Assembly (NCBI GenBank): GCA_030145715.1
Contig: JAIXHQ010000026.1
Location: forward strand, 1 to 41,340
Direction of reading: 5' to 3'
DNA length: 41,340 nucleotides
Source: Sphingopyxis sp.
Lineage (GTDB): Bacteria; Pseudomonadota; Alphaproteobacteria; Sphingomonadales; Sphingomonadaceae
Shown here: in pieces, positions 28,530-36,865 of the stretch
Position numbering within the stretch: position 1 is the first letter of the stretch
Layout of the letters: every line of letters starts with the position of its first letter
Position numbers and translations under genes: made by a program
The notes under the pieces: model-generated
Databases searched by the model: none
What the model was told of the DNA's origin: nothing
Seen by the model: only the letters and a program-made list of their open reading frames with translations

Positions 28530-28579
28530 ATTTGTGCGCAAATTCCCCCGCTGTCAACAGTCATTCATATATGAATGAA
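28530..28579 (-). promoter_or_regulatory. Receptor promoter with 18-bp palindromic operator
   Basis: TCATTCATATATGAATGA (28561-28578) is a perfect palindrome. Reading on the minus strand, TTGACA at 28557-28552 follows within 4 bp and serves as a -35; a possible -10 (CAAATC) follows 17 bp later. A second, imperfect palindrome, ATTTGTGCGCAAAT (28530-28543), falls between -35 and -10. The first palindrome matches the core at the esterase promoter in 17 of 20 positions. Confidence 0.7.
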
Positions 28580-28846
28580 TATTATTCGGCTGCCGATTAA
28601 GCGATGGAATATGCTGGATTTCTGCGGAAATCCTGTGTGGTTTGCGAAGCATCGACGGTCGCGAGCGTCCCTTTCCCGCCCGATGTCGGCAAGCCGATGA
28701 TCTTTCAATTGCTGGATTCGGTTCGCACCGGATTGGACGAAATATGGTCAATCGATCCGGTTCATCCGGTCACGGGCCGGTCATGGCGGCCCGATCCGAC
28801 GGCGACGTCATGATCGCCGCGGACCCATATCTGCCGCCACATCCGT
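28580..28846. other. Intergenic, no gene recognised
   Basis: 267 bp between the receptor promoter and the 3' end of the esterase gene. Short open frames of 60-90 codons exist on both strands but none has a ribosome site, a coherent domain or normal codon bias. No terminator hairpin with U-run was seen for the esterase. Confidence 0.5.
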
Positions 28847-30379
28847 TCAGCGTGCGGGCGGGGACGACCAGGCCTTGATCGCTGCCGCCATCGAAGCCGC
28901 CTTTGCCTTTTCCTCGACCGGCGCCAGGCGCGCCGCATGGGGTTTGGCATCGATGACCAGATAATCGGTCGGCGGAGCCGTCACGGCGGGCCACCGCACG
29001 GCACCCTTGCCATTGGGATCGCCCGTCGCGGCAAAGCGCACCCAATAATCGCCCATCAGTTTCGACACCTTCTTGTCCTCGGCGTCCCAGCGATGCTCGG
29101 CCGCCTTGTTCCCGAACAGATATTCCAGTTCGCCGCCATGGTCGGTTCCCGCAGCGGTCGCGCGCTGATCGACCGGAACCTGGTCAAAGTAATAGACATA
29201 GGCCTTATTCCCCGTCGCCGCATGAAGATCGGCGACCGCGATGGACGGCAGGACAAAGCCCAGCCCCTCCGCCAGATCGACCGCCGCCGCCGCCGGCGCC
29301 TTGCCGGTCAGCGCCACATAACCGGCCTGGAGTTCGGGAAATGCACTCCCCAGCATTATTTTTGCCGTGGCTTCCGTCATGCCGCCAAGGCTCGATTCAT
29401 TCGAGTTCGAACCGATGATGAGCGGAATCCGCATCTGTTTGTTCTTATAAAAGGATTCTCCGGGGCTCATCGTCACGACCTTGCCGTCGATGAAGGGAAA
29501 GGAGCGCGCCTTGATGATTTCCGCGACCGGAATTTCGCGAAGCTGCTGGGCGGTCGGGCTTTTCAGGCCAAGCTCGTCGGTGAATTTCTGGCCTATCATC
29601 TCGGCATTGACTGCGCCGCCGCGGATCGGCGCCAGCACGGTGCTGCCCGAACCCGATTGCGACGCCGCCTTGTGGAACAGCCCCGCCGATGCGGGCGAAC
29701 CCATCAATATCTGGACCGTCCCCGCCCCGGCGGATTCGCCGAACAGCATGACATTGTCCGGATCCCCGCCAAAGCTGGCGATATTGCGCTTCACCCATTC
29801 CAGCGCCGCGACCTGGTCCATCACCCCGTAATTGCCAAGTTTTCCGTCGGGATTTTCGCGCGTCAAAGCCGGATGCGCGAAATAGCCGAGCCGCCCGAGG
29901 CGATAGTTCATCGTAACGACAACCGCGCCGCGCGCCGCCAGTGCCGATCCCTCGTACAGCGGGACACCCGCCGCGCCGAAAACGAAGGAGCCGCCATGGA
30001 TGAAGACCATGACCGGATATTTTCCCGACTTTTTCGGCCGCCATATATTGAGGAACAGGCAATCCTCGCTCTGCGCACCGACCTGCGCCCAGGCTTCGGT
30101 CCGGACGGGTTGCGGACAGGCGTTGCCATAGGCCTTGGCATCGCGCACGCCCTTCCAGGCGACGGCCGGTTCGGGCGGTTTCCAGCGTAGCGGCCCCACG
30201 GGCGGCGCGGCATAGGGAATGCCCTTGAAGGAAATGACCCGCGCATCGGCCGTTCCGGCGACCGTCCCGGCGTCGGTGCGAACCTCGGTGCGAACCTCGG
30301 TGTGAACCGGCGTCTGCGCCGCGGCCGGCACCGCCAACGACGTGCCCAACAGCAATGCGAACAGCTTATGCCTCATCAT
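28847..30379 (-). CDS. Secreted type-B carboxylesterase
   Basis: A 510-residue carboxylesterase/lipase of the cholinesterase superfamily, exported by a signal peptide (to about residue 21, PAAA|QT). Signature 2 is EDCLFLNIW (105-113), the oxyanion loop is FIHGGSFVFG, and the nucleophile elbow is FGESAGAG with Ser 216. The Glu lies in GSNSNESS and the His in GTDHGGELEYLFG. The mature N-terminus has a three-unit 12-bp DNA repeat giving TEVRTEVRTD. Two adjacent ATGs (30379, 30376) follow GGGAGAG; either may be used. It faces the same direction as the receptor operon, and its promoter 150 bp upstream carries the same operator core, which argues that it feeds that operon with a hydrolysis product. 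Confidence 0.92.
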   Translation of the reverse strand: MMRHKLFALLLGTSLAVPAAAQTPVHTEVRTEVRTDAGTVAGTADARVISFKGIPYAAPPVGPLRWKPPEPAVAWKGVRDAKAYGNACPQPVRTEAWAQVGAQSEDCLFLNIWRPKKSGKYPVMVFIHGGSFVFGAAGVPLYEGSALAARGAVVVTMNYRLGRLGYFAHPALTRENPDGKLGNYGVMDQVAALEWVKRNIASFGGDPDNVMLFGESAGAGTVQILMGSPASAGLFHKAASQSGSGSTVLAPIRGGAVNAEMIGQKFTDELGLKSPTAQQLREIPVAEIIKARSFPFIDGKVVTMSPGESFYKNKQMRIPLIIGSNSNESSLGGMTEATAKIMLGSAFPELQAGYVALTGKAPAAAAVDLAEGLGFVLPSIAVADLHAATGNKAYVYYFDQVPVDQRATAAGTDHGGELEYLFGNKAAEHRWDAEDKKVSKLMGDYWVRFAATGDPNGKGAVRWPAVTAPPTDYLVIDAKPHAARLAPVEEKAKAASMAAAIKAWSSPPAR

Positions 30380-30497
30380 CACTCTCCCGTTGCCGGATCT
30401 GATCCGCGCACATCGCGCCGACCGTCCATGGTCATTGTCCGATCGATGCGTCGGATCAATATCCGCGATCCAACCGCTATCACGGTCATCCTGCAAC

Positions 30498-30563
30498 GGC
30501 GTCGCACCCGCGTCAATATGTTCATTAATTTATGAATGAACATATTGACGCGGGTGCGACGCC
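30498..30563. repeat. 66-bp perfect inverted repeat containing an operator core
   Basis: Left arm 30498-30526 and right arm 30535-30563 are exact reverse complements over 29 bp with an 8-base spacer (AATTTATG). Each arm carries a TTGACG that could be a -35 pointing outward, so the structure looks like a mirrored promoter around one operator. The centre, TTCATTAATTTATGAATGAA, matches the receptor operator at 28560-28579 in 17 of 20 positions. The minus-strand half leads to the carboxylesterase, 119 bp away; the plus-strand half leads to no gene. Confidence 0.85.
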
Positions 30564-30683
30564 TCTGGCGCTATGGCCCTCACCCATTCCGGACAGGGAT
30601 ATGATTGTGGGCGCGTCGTGAAATGACGACCGCTCCACAAAGGGAAGACGGCGGCGGGGCCATCAGGACCTCGTCACCCCAAC

Positions 30684-32318
30684 TCAGTTCGTCCAATAGA
30701 TATAATCCTGCCCGTCCTGCCACGGCGCATTCTGGGGCACGTCGATCCGCACCGGCGCCTCGATCAACCCCGGCCAGATCGGCTTGGCCATGCCCCGGTT
30801 CTGCGCCTCGATCAGCGCGCGAAGCTGTGCGACGCGCTGCGGATCGGTCGCCGCCAGATCATATTGTTCGGTCGGATCGGCGGCGAGATTATAGAGGCGG
30901 GCCTTTTCCGGGCGCTTCGTGACCTGCAATTTCCAGTCCCCGGCGCGCACCGCGCGATAATCGCCCGACCGCCAGAACAGCGCCGGTCGCTTTGCCGGGC
31001 CGGCCAATATATCCTCGCTGTCGATGATCCGGTCTGCCGGTATCTTTGCCCCCGCCGCCGCCGCGATGGTGGAGAACAGGTCGATATGGCCGGTCATGTC
31101 CGCGCGGGTCGACCCCGGCACGATACGCCCCGGCCAGCGCATGAAAAACGGGGTGCGGATGCCGCCTTCGAAAAAGGTCGCTTTCCATCCGCGATAGGGC
31201 GCGTTCAGATTGTCGATCCCCGCGTACCAGGCACCGCCATTGTCGCTGGTGAAGATGACCAGCGTATTGTCGTCGATCCCCAATTGCCGAAGCTTTGCCA
31301 TCACGTCGCCGATCCGCCGGTCGAGCTGCGCGATCATCGCGCCATAGACGCGCGTCTTGTGATCCTTGATCTGCGGCCATTTCGCATAATCGGCCCTCGT
31401 CGCCTGAAGCGGCGTATGCGGGGCGTTGAACGCCAGATACAGGAAGAACGGCCGGTTGCGGTTCGCCTCGATCGCCCGCATCGCCTCTGCGGCGAAATAG
31501 TCGGTCATGTGGCCTTTGGGATGAAAGCGCTTGCTGCCGTTAAAGGTCACGGCATGGCGCAAATTGGCCCAGAGGAAACGGTCGATGCGGTCCCACGGCA
31601 GCTTTGCATTCACCGCATCGGGATCATCCTCTGGCAGGAACATCGCCGCGCCGCCCAGCACGGCCAGGCTTTCGTCGAAACCCTGTGCCTGCGGTTGCAG
31701 CGCCGGTGCCTCGCCCAGATGCCATTTGCCGATGTGCAGCGTGCGATAGCCCGCGGCCTTCACCGCCTCTGCGATCGTCACCTCCTGTGCCGGAACCCCC
31801 ATGTCGGGATAGTCGGGGATGTCGGGTGTGACGAGATTCTTGTGAAAGATCGCCTTGAGCGGTCCCACCCCCTCACCATGCGAAACGCTTTCGGCGAACT
31901 GCACCGGCACGGCGGTATATTCGAACCCGAAACGGGTGGGATAGCGTCCCGTCATCATCGCGGCGCGCGAGGGGGAACAGGTCGCATTGGCGGCATAGGC
32001 GGTGCGGAATGTCATCCCCTGCCGCGCGAGCGCGTCGATGTTCGGCGTCTTGACGATCCCGCCCGCAACCCCGCCGCCGTTCAGGCTGATGTCGTTGATG
32101 CCCAGGTCGTCGGCGACGATCAGGATGATATTGGGCGGCCGCACGCCGTCCGGCGCCCGCGCCGGGCCCTGTTGCCAGGCGACGGCATGGTTGGGCTGCA
32201 CCGGGTCCCGCCAGTCCTGAACGATACCGGGAAGACGATATTTATTCGCCTCGAACGCCCAATAGCCGCCGATGCCCGCCAACAGGAACAGGCCGAGCGC
32301 GATCCACCGCCTGCGCAT
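30684..32318 (-). CDS. Sulfatase (type I, formylglycine-dependent), membrane-anchored
   Basis: A 544-residue arylsulfatase-family hydrolase. An uncleaved-looking N-terminal helix (residues 5-23) anchors it. Metal ligands DD (70-71) in IVADDLG are followed by the maturation motif CSPSR (Cys 114, to become formylglycine), signature 2 LHIGKWHLGE, and FTSDNGG. The substrate could be an aryl, steroid or sugar sulfate. The start at 32318 has GGAGG eight bases upstream; an ATG two codons earlier (32324) is too close to that site. Divergent from a TetR regulator with a perfect operator-like palindrome between them. A cognate FGE-type maturase homologue lies just beyond. Confidence 0.92.
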   Translation of the reverse strand: MRRRWIALGLFLLAGIGGYWAFEANKYRLPGIVQDWRDPVQPNHAVAWQQGPARAPDGVRPPNIILIVADDLGINDISLNGGGVAGGIVKTPNIDALARQGMTFRTAYAANATCSPSRAAMMTGRYPTRFGFEYTAVPVQFAESVSHGEGVGPLKAIFHKNLVTPDIPDYPDMGVPAQEVTIAEAVKAAGYRTLHIGKWHLGEAPALQPQAQGFDESLAVLGGAAMFLPEDDPDAVNAKLPWDRIDRFLWANLRHAVTFNGSKRFHPKGHMTDYFAAEAMRAIEANRNRPFFLYLAFNAPHTPLQATRADYAKWPQIKDHKTRVYGAMIAQLDRRIGDVMAKLRQLGIDDNTLVIFTSDNGGAWYAGIDNLNAPYRGWKATFFEGGIRTPFFMRWPGRIVPGSTRADMTGHIDLFSTIAAAAGAKIPADRIIDSEDILAGPAKRPALFWRSGDYRAVRAGDWKLQVTKRPEKARLYNLAADPTEQYDLAATDPQRVAQLRALIEAQNRGMAKPIWPGLIEAPVRIDVPQNAPWQDGQDYIYWTN

Positions 32319-32360
32319 GTTCATCCCCTCCCCGATCGGATCGGCTTGCCCGAAAACTAT

Positions 32361-32377
32361 TGACACTATATGTGTCA
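32361..32377. promoter_or_regulatory. Palindromic operator between sulfatase and TetR genes
   Basis: TGACAC-TATAT-GTGTCA has perfect 6-bp arms around a 5-bp AT-rich centre. It is 43 bp upstream of the sulfatase start and 63 bp upstream of the TetR start, overlapping TTGACA (32360-32365), a likely plus-strand -35. This is the usual arrangement for a TetR regulator controlling itself and its divergent neighbour. Confidence 0.75.
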
Positions 32378-32439
32378 TTATATCGAAGGATATGCAAGAT
32401 TGTTTGACCCCGGCGCGAAGCTGGGCCAGCGGAAGCGCG

Positions 32440-33066
32440 ATGACGACGAAATTGAGCAAATCTGCCGCACCGACAATGGACCGCCCACGGGTCGACGGGC
32501 GCCGTGAACGCGGCCGGTCGAGCCACAGGCGGATCGTCGAAGCCATGATGGACCTGATCGTCGCCGGGGACCTGTCGCCCAGCGCCGCGCGCGTCGCCGA
32601 CGAAGCCGGCATCGGGCTTCGCACCGTGTTTCGCCATTTCGACGACATGGACTCGCTTTATGCCGAAATCACGAGCACGATCACCGATCGCGTCACGCCG
32701 GTCATCGCGGCGCCCTATCCCGATCAGGACTGGCGCGCCAACATTCGGGAACTGGTCCGTCGGCGTATTCAGATATTCGAAACCACGCTGCCGTTCCGCC
32801 TTGCCGCCAACATCAAACGTTACCAGTCGCCGTTCCTGATGGGGCAATATAGCCGCGTGGTCATGCTCGAACGCGAACTGATCCTACGCCTGCTGCCCGG
32901 CGCCGTCCGGGGCGAACGGATCAGGGTCGAGGCGCTGTGCGCGGCGCTGTCGTTTCACACATGGCGTACGCTGCGCCATGACCAGAGCCTGTCGGCCGAA
33001 GACGCCGGAGCCGTGATGACGCAAATGGTCGAAGCGGTGATGGCGTCATTCGTCGCGCCAAGCTGA
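32440..33066 (+). CDS. TetR-family regulator of the sulfatase island
   Basis: A 208-residue TetR-type regulator. The HTH is at about 30-75 (HRRIVEAMMDLIVAGDLSPSAARVADEAGIGLRTVFRHFDDMDSLY), followed by a divergent helical ligand-binding domain with an LERELILRLLPG helix. The start at 32440 has GGAAG six bases upstream; an ATG at 32392 with GAAGG is a possible longer form adding 16 residues. Its TGA shares one base with the ATG of the FGE-like gene (TGATG), so the maturase homologue is made with the regulator. It probably binds the palindrome at 32361-32377. Confidence 0.87.
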   Translation: MTTKLSKSAAPTMDRPRVDGRRERGRSSHRRIVEAMMDLIVAGDLSPSAARVADEAGIGLRTVFRHFDDMDSLYAEITSTITDRVTPVIAAPYPDQDWRANIRELVRRRIQIFETTLPFRLAANIKRYQSPFLMGQYSRVVMLERELILRLLPGAVRGERIRVEALCAALSFHTWRTLRHDQSLSAEDAGAVMTQMVEAVMASFVAPS

Positions 33067-34013
33067 TGCGCGGGGCCGCCGCCCTGCTGTCGCTCGCCAT
33101 GGTCGGCGTGCTGACATCGTGCGGCGATCCCGGCGACCCACCGCCCGCCAAAGCCACGGCGCCCGAATGTCCGGCCATGCCGGCGCAGGATTATGTCTGG
33201 ATTCCCGGCGCGAATTTCACGATCGGCGCGGGCGCGGCGCTGCCCGAGGAAGGGCCGGAGCGCACCGTCGACGTCGCGGGTTTCTGGATCGCGACGCACG
33301 AGGTGACGAACGCCGAATTTGCCGCCTTCGTAAAGGCGACCGGGTACAGGACGATCGCCGAACAGGATCCGCCCAAGCTGCCCGGCGCGCCGCCCGAAAT
33401 GCTGGTTCCCGGTTCGGCGGTGTTCACCGCGCCGACCGACGGCAATCCGGACTGGTGGCGCTGGGTCGTGGGGGCCGATTGGCGCCACCCCGCCGGACCC
33501 GCGACCAATATCGAAGGGCGGGACCGCGACCCGGTGGTTCAGGTCGGCTATGCCGACGCGCTCGCCTATGCCGAATGGCAGGGCAAGGCGCTGCCCAGCG
33601 AGGCGCAATGGGAACTTGCCGCCGCGACCGGCGGCGCCGACCGCAATGTGCCCGTCGGCCGGGACGGCAAACCGCGCGCCAATTATTATCAGGGCAGTTT
33701 TCCCGTCCGCGACCTTGGAACCGACGGCTTTACCGGCCGCGCGCCGGTCGCCTGTTTCCCCGCGGACGACCATGGCGTCCACGACCTGATCGGCAATGTG
33801 TGGGAATGGACGACGAGCAAGGCGGGCGCCGAAACCAACGTCATCAAGGGCGGCAGTTTCCTGTGCGCCGCCAATTATTGCGCGCGCTACCGCCCCGCCG
33901 CCCGGCAATTTCAGGAACGCGGCCTAGGGACGGACCATATCGGCTTTCGCCTGATTGATACCGCGCGCCCGGCGCCGACGACGGCGCCACGTCCAGACAA
34001 GACCGGACAATAG
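33066..34013 (+). CDS. Lipoprotein formylglycine-generating-enzyme (SUMF1) family protein
   Basis: A 315-residue FGE-sulfatase domain protein. The lipobox VLTS|C (Cys 19) predicts a lipoprotein facing the periplasm. The domain starts at YVWIPGANFTIG, includes HEVTNAEFAAF, LPSEAQWELAA and GNVWEWT, and ends in IGFRLI. The two copper-ligand cysteines of aerobic FGEs are present in GGSFLCAANYCARYR (Cys 267 and Cys 272). FGEs turn the Cys of CxPxR into formylglycine, so this protein probably activates the flanking sulfatases. It is fused by a 1-nt overlap to the TetR gene and overlaps the convergent second sulfatase by 90 bp, including its own GFR motif. Confidence 0.9.
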   Translation: MRGAAALLSLAMVGVLTSCGDPGDPPPAKATAPECPAMPAQDYVWIPGANFTIGAGAALPEEGPERTVDVAGFWIATHEVTNAEFAAFVKATGYRTIAEQDPPKLPGAPPEMLVPGSAVFTAPTDGNPDWWRWVVGADWRHPAGPATNIEGRDRDPVVQVGYADALAYAEWQGKALPSEAQWELAAATGGADRNVPVGRDGKPRANYYQGSFPVRDLGTDGFTGRAPVACFPADDHGVHDLIGNVWEWTTSKAGAETNVIKGGSFLCAANYCARYRPAARQFQERGLGTDHIGFRLIDTARPAPTTAPRPDKTGQ

Positions 34014-35768
34014 CAGCACGATCCCGCCGACCCCCAGGCCAAGGCGGATCAGGCGCGGCTTGCCCTGCCGTTCAAAGGCATAGCGGTTGATCTGTTCGTC
34101 GGCGGTATATCCGGCGGGCATGTCCAGCACGCCGTTCGCGGCGGCATAGGCGCGGTAATCCGCCGTCATCACCGCAAAGCGTTCCGGCTCCACCGCCGAC
34201 AGATCGCGCGTCTCGCCGGGGTCGGCCTTTAAATCATACAGCCGCCATCGGCCGTCGCCGGTCGGCGCAAGGTTGCGCACCAGTTTATAATCGCCGCGAA
34301 ACAGCGCGGCATTGCCCGACAGTTCATATCCCAGCGGCGCATCGCCATGGACGCTGCCTTCCGCGCCCGACAGCATGGGGACAAGGCTGCGCCCGGTCAC
34401 GGGTTCGACCGTCCGGCCCTGCCATGTTCCGCCGTGCCCCGGCACCCCCGCAAGGTCGGTCAGCGTCGGCAGGATGTCGGTGACATGCGCAAGCCCGCGA
34501 TTTACCGTCCCGGCGCGGACCTTGGGACTGCCGGGCCAACTGATGATGAGCGGAACGCGCAGCCCCCCTTCGGACGCGGTGAATTTATAGCCGGAGAGCG
34601 GCGACGCCGCGGCGCTCGCCCAACCCGGCCCGATCGCCGAAAAGCTGCCGCGACGACCGATATTCGCCGTCGCCAGATCATATTGCATCCCCAGGAACAG
34701 GCGATTGCGCAGGGTTTGGAAAGGGTTGGTCGGTTCGGAACCATTGTCCGACAGAAAGACAAAGATCGTATTGTCATAGTCACCGCTGGCCTTGAGATGC
34801 GCAACCAGACGCCCAATCTCCCGGTCCATCGCGGTCGCCATGCCGCCATAGGCCTGCATGACGCGGATCGCGGCGGCGCGTTCTTCGCCATCCAGTTTCG
34901 TCCAGTCGGGCGTGGTCGGCATCGTGACGACCGGCACCCCGGCCGGGACGACGCCAAGCGCCGCCGCGCGCTTTGCCCGCGCCGCGCGCAATGCGGTCCA
35001 GCCGTCGCGGTACATGGCGGAATAGCGCGCGATGTCGCTGTCGGGCGCCTGTACGGGGATGTGATTGGCCAGGAAATTGATCGAGGCGAGGAAGGGTTTG
35101 CCGCTTTTGCGGTCCGCCTCGATATAATCGATCATCCGCTGGACCACGAAATTCGACGAATAGAAATTGCCGGGCAGCGTGGCAGGCTTGCCATTCTCGG
35201 TCCACGCCGCCGTGTCATACATCCCCTCGATCGGGCGTTGTTCGAAATTGTCGGCGCCGGCATCGGCAAGGCTATAGGCACGGTCGTACCCGCGCGCATG
35301 GGGCAGACGCCTCGCATCGCTGCCCAGGTGCCATTTACCCGTCAGATAGGTCCGGTATCCCGCCGCCTTCAAAAGCTGCGCGATCGTCACCACGCGCAGG
35401 TTCATCACCGTGTCGTAACCGGGCCGACCGCGATGTTCGTCGGGAATCGTCTCGGGCATATTGCCCAGCCCGTTGCGATGGTTCATCACCCCGGTCTGAA
35501 GCATCGCCCGCGTCGGCGAACAGGACCCCGCGACGTGGAAATTGGAAAAGCGCATTCCCGCATAGGCCAGCGCATCGATATTCGGCGTCGCGATTTCCGA
35601 ACCAAAGGCGCCGACATCGGAAAAGCCCCAGTCGTCCGCCAGCAGGATCACGATATTCGGATGACGCGGCGGCACCGCCTGCTGTTGCGCCTGACCATAT
35701 GGGGCCGCGAACAGCGCGGCGGTCGCGATGATGGCAGCGCGCCGGGACCCGCCTAAGCGACCCAGCAT
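33924..35768 (-). CDS. Sulfatase (type I) with C-terminal membrane anchor
   Basis: A 614-residue sulfatase. It has a signal peptide (to about 27, YGQA|QQ), metal-binding DD in LLADDWGFSD, the maturation motif CSPTR (Cys 83), signature 2 YLTGKWHLG, and FLSDNGSEPTNPF. After the enzyme domain a hydrophobic helix (about 580-598) and an Arg-rich tail (RRRRRR) form a C-terminal anchor, unusual for this family. It resembles the arylsulfatases with an extended DGWTALR...RAARA insert. GGAGG eight bases upstream of the ATG supports the start. The last 29 codons overlap the FGE-like gene on the other strand. Confidence 0.92.
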   Translation of the reverse strand: MLGRLGGSRRAAIIATAALFAAPYGQAQQQAVPPRHPNIVILLADDWGFSDVGAFGSEIATPNIDALAYAGMRFSNFHVAGSCSPTRAMLQTGVMNHRNGLGNMPETIPDEHRGRPGYDTVMNLRVVTIAQLLKAAGYRTYLTGKWHLGSDARRLPHARGYDRAYSLADAGADNFEQRPIEGMYDTAAWTENGKPATLPGNFYSSNFVVQRMIDYIEADRKSGKPFLASINFLANHIPVQAPDSDIARYSAMYRDGWTALRAARAKRAAALGVVPAGVPVVTMPTTPDWTKLDGEERAAAIRVMQAYGGMATAMDREIGRLVAHLKASGDYDNTIFVFLSDNGSEPTNPFQTLRNRLFLGMQYDLATANIGRRGSFSAIGPGWASAAASPLSGYKFTASEGGLRVPLIISWPGSPKVRAGTVNRGLAHVTDILPTLTDLAGVPGHGGTWQGRTVEPVTGRSLVPMLSGAEGSVHGDAPLGYELSGNAALFRGDYKLVRNLAPTGDGRWRLYDLKADPGETRDLSAVEPERFAVMTADYRAYAAANGVLDMPAGYTADEQINRYAFERQGKPRLIRLGLGVGGIVLLLSGLVWTWRRRRRRARGINQAKADMVRP

Positions 35769-35821
35769 TTAGTGGCCCTCCTGCGCACTGCCATCACTCC
35801 CACCCCCTCGGGATTTGACAC

Positions 35822-35849
35822 TTACTATGCCAATATATTGCCAAGTCAA
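35822..35849 (-). promoter_or_regulatory. Candidate promoter of the second sulfatase with internal palindrome
   Basis: On the minus strand TTGACT (35849-35844) and TAGTAA (35827-35822) are separated by 16 bp. The spacer contains the 10-bp palindrome CAATATATTG (35831-35840) and a repeated TTGGCA. This is where a repressor could block RNA polymerase. The half-site TGACACT at the plus-strand end resembles one arm of the 32361-32377 operator. Confidence 0.45.
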
Positions 35850-36000
35850 TGGGAAGGATATGGTGGCTTTTTCCCTATCGGCCGCGATAATCCTCTGTCG
35901 CGGACAAGATCACGCGGTGCCCCTCAGGCCATGCGTTGGGCGCTCTGGCCGGTTCAGCGCCGGGGCCTTCACGTCTCCGCTGCGTTCGATCAATATGTGG

Positions 36001-36777
36001 TCACAGCATTTGCCCGTCGTCGACGGTTATGACGCTGCCCGTGATGCCGAGCGCGGCGTCCGAGCAAAGCATCAGCAACGGCATGTCGAGGTCACTGGCG
36101 GGCCGCATCCGCTGGCGCGGAAAACTTTTGATCATCGCCGCGCCGACATCGCTTTCGAACAGTTCGGCAGTCATTTCGGATGCGAAATAGCCGGGCTGGA
36201 TCACATTGACACTGATCCCGCGTCGCGCCCATTCGCGCGCCAGCGCCTTGCCGAGGTGACGCACGGCCGCCTTTGTCGCGCCATAGACAGAGGTCGCTGG
36301 AAAAATCTTTTCAGCGGTGATCGAACCGATCAGGACGATCCGGCCATGCTGCCTTTCGCGGCTTCCCGCCTTGTCGAGACGCCGAGCGCCTTCTGTCGCA
36401 GTCAGAAAAACCCCGCGAATATTCGCTGCGAGGAGGAAATCGACTTCCTCCACCGACAACCCCATTGCCATCTTCTCGGTCGCGACCCCGGCGTTGGCAA
36501 CGATCGTATCGACGGTGCCGAACGCTGCCTCTGCCGCATCATAGGCCGCCGCGGTCGATGCCGCGTCGGTCACGTCCATGGTCACGCCAATCGCCTGCCC
36601 GCCGTCCGCCTCGATCGCCGCAACCTGTTCGGCCAGCTTGTCTGCGCGGCGGGCGGTAAGGACCACTTTCGCGCCAGCCGACGCAAGCAATTTTGCAAAG
36701 CCCGCGCCTAGGCCGGATGAAGCCCCCGTCACCAATGCCACGCGGCCAGAGAGGTCGAACGTCAGTGCTTCCGCCAT
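36001..36777 (-). CDS. Short-chain dehydrogenase/reductase
   Basis: A 258-residue classical SDR. The cofactor motif TGASSGLG is at about 17-24, the structural NAG is in IVANAGVA, the catalytic Ser is in LIGSITAEK, and YGATK gives the Tyr/Lys pair. The C-terminus (ITGSVITVDDGQML) is of the usual FabG-like kind. It reduces or oxidises a hydroxyl/keto group with NAD(P)(H). The ATG at 36777 has AAAGGAA upstream, better than the ATG nine codons earlier. It sits next to the sulfatases, which would fit oxidation of a desulfated alcohol, although it has its own promoter region. Confidence 0.92.
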   Translation of the reverse strand: MAEALTFDLSGRVALVTGASSGLGAGFAKLLASAGAKVVLTARRADKLAEQVAAIEADGGQAIGVTMDVTDAASTAAAYDAAEAAFGTVDTIVANAGVATEKMAMGLSVEEVDFLLAANIRGVFLTATEGARRLDKAGSRERQHGRIVLIGSITAEKIFPATSVYGATKAAVRHLGKALAREWARRGISVNVIQPGYFASEMTAELFESDVGAAMIKSFPRQRMRPASDLDMPLLMLCSDAALGITGSVITVDDGQML

Positions 36778-36814
36778 AAATTTCCTTTCATCATCTGGCT
36801 GCAATGATCGCGAC

Positions 36815-36828
36815 TGACGTTTACGTCA
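36815..36828. promoter_or_regulatory. Palindrome TGACGT-TT-ACGTCA upstream of the SDR gene
   Basis: Perfect 6-bp arms with a 2-bp spacer, 38 bp upstream of the SDR ATG. It is the right size and place for a repressor operator; the regulator is not identified. Confidence 0.5.
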
Positions 36829-36865
36829 ACCTGGCGAACAGCGGCCGCAAGATCGCATAAGCGGG

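Noticed and set aside
28604..28813. 69-codon plus-strand frame in the gap after the receptor promoter
   Set aside because: No ribosome site, no recognisable domain, and overlapping frames of similar length on the other strand.
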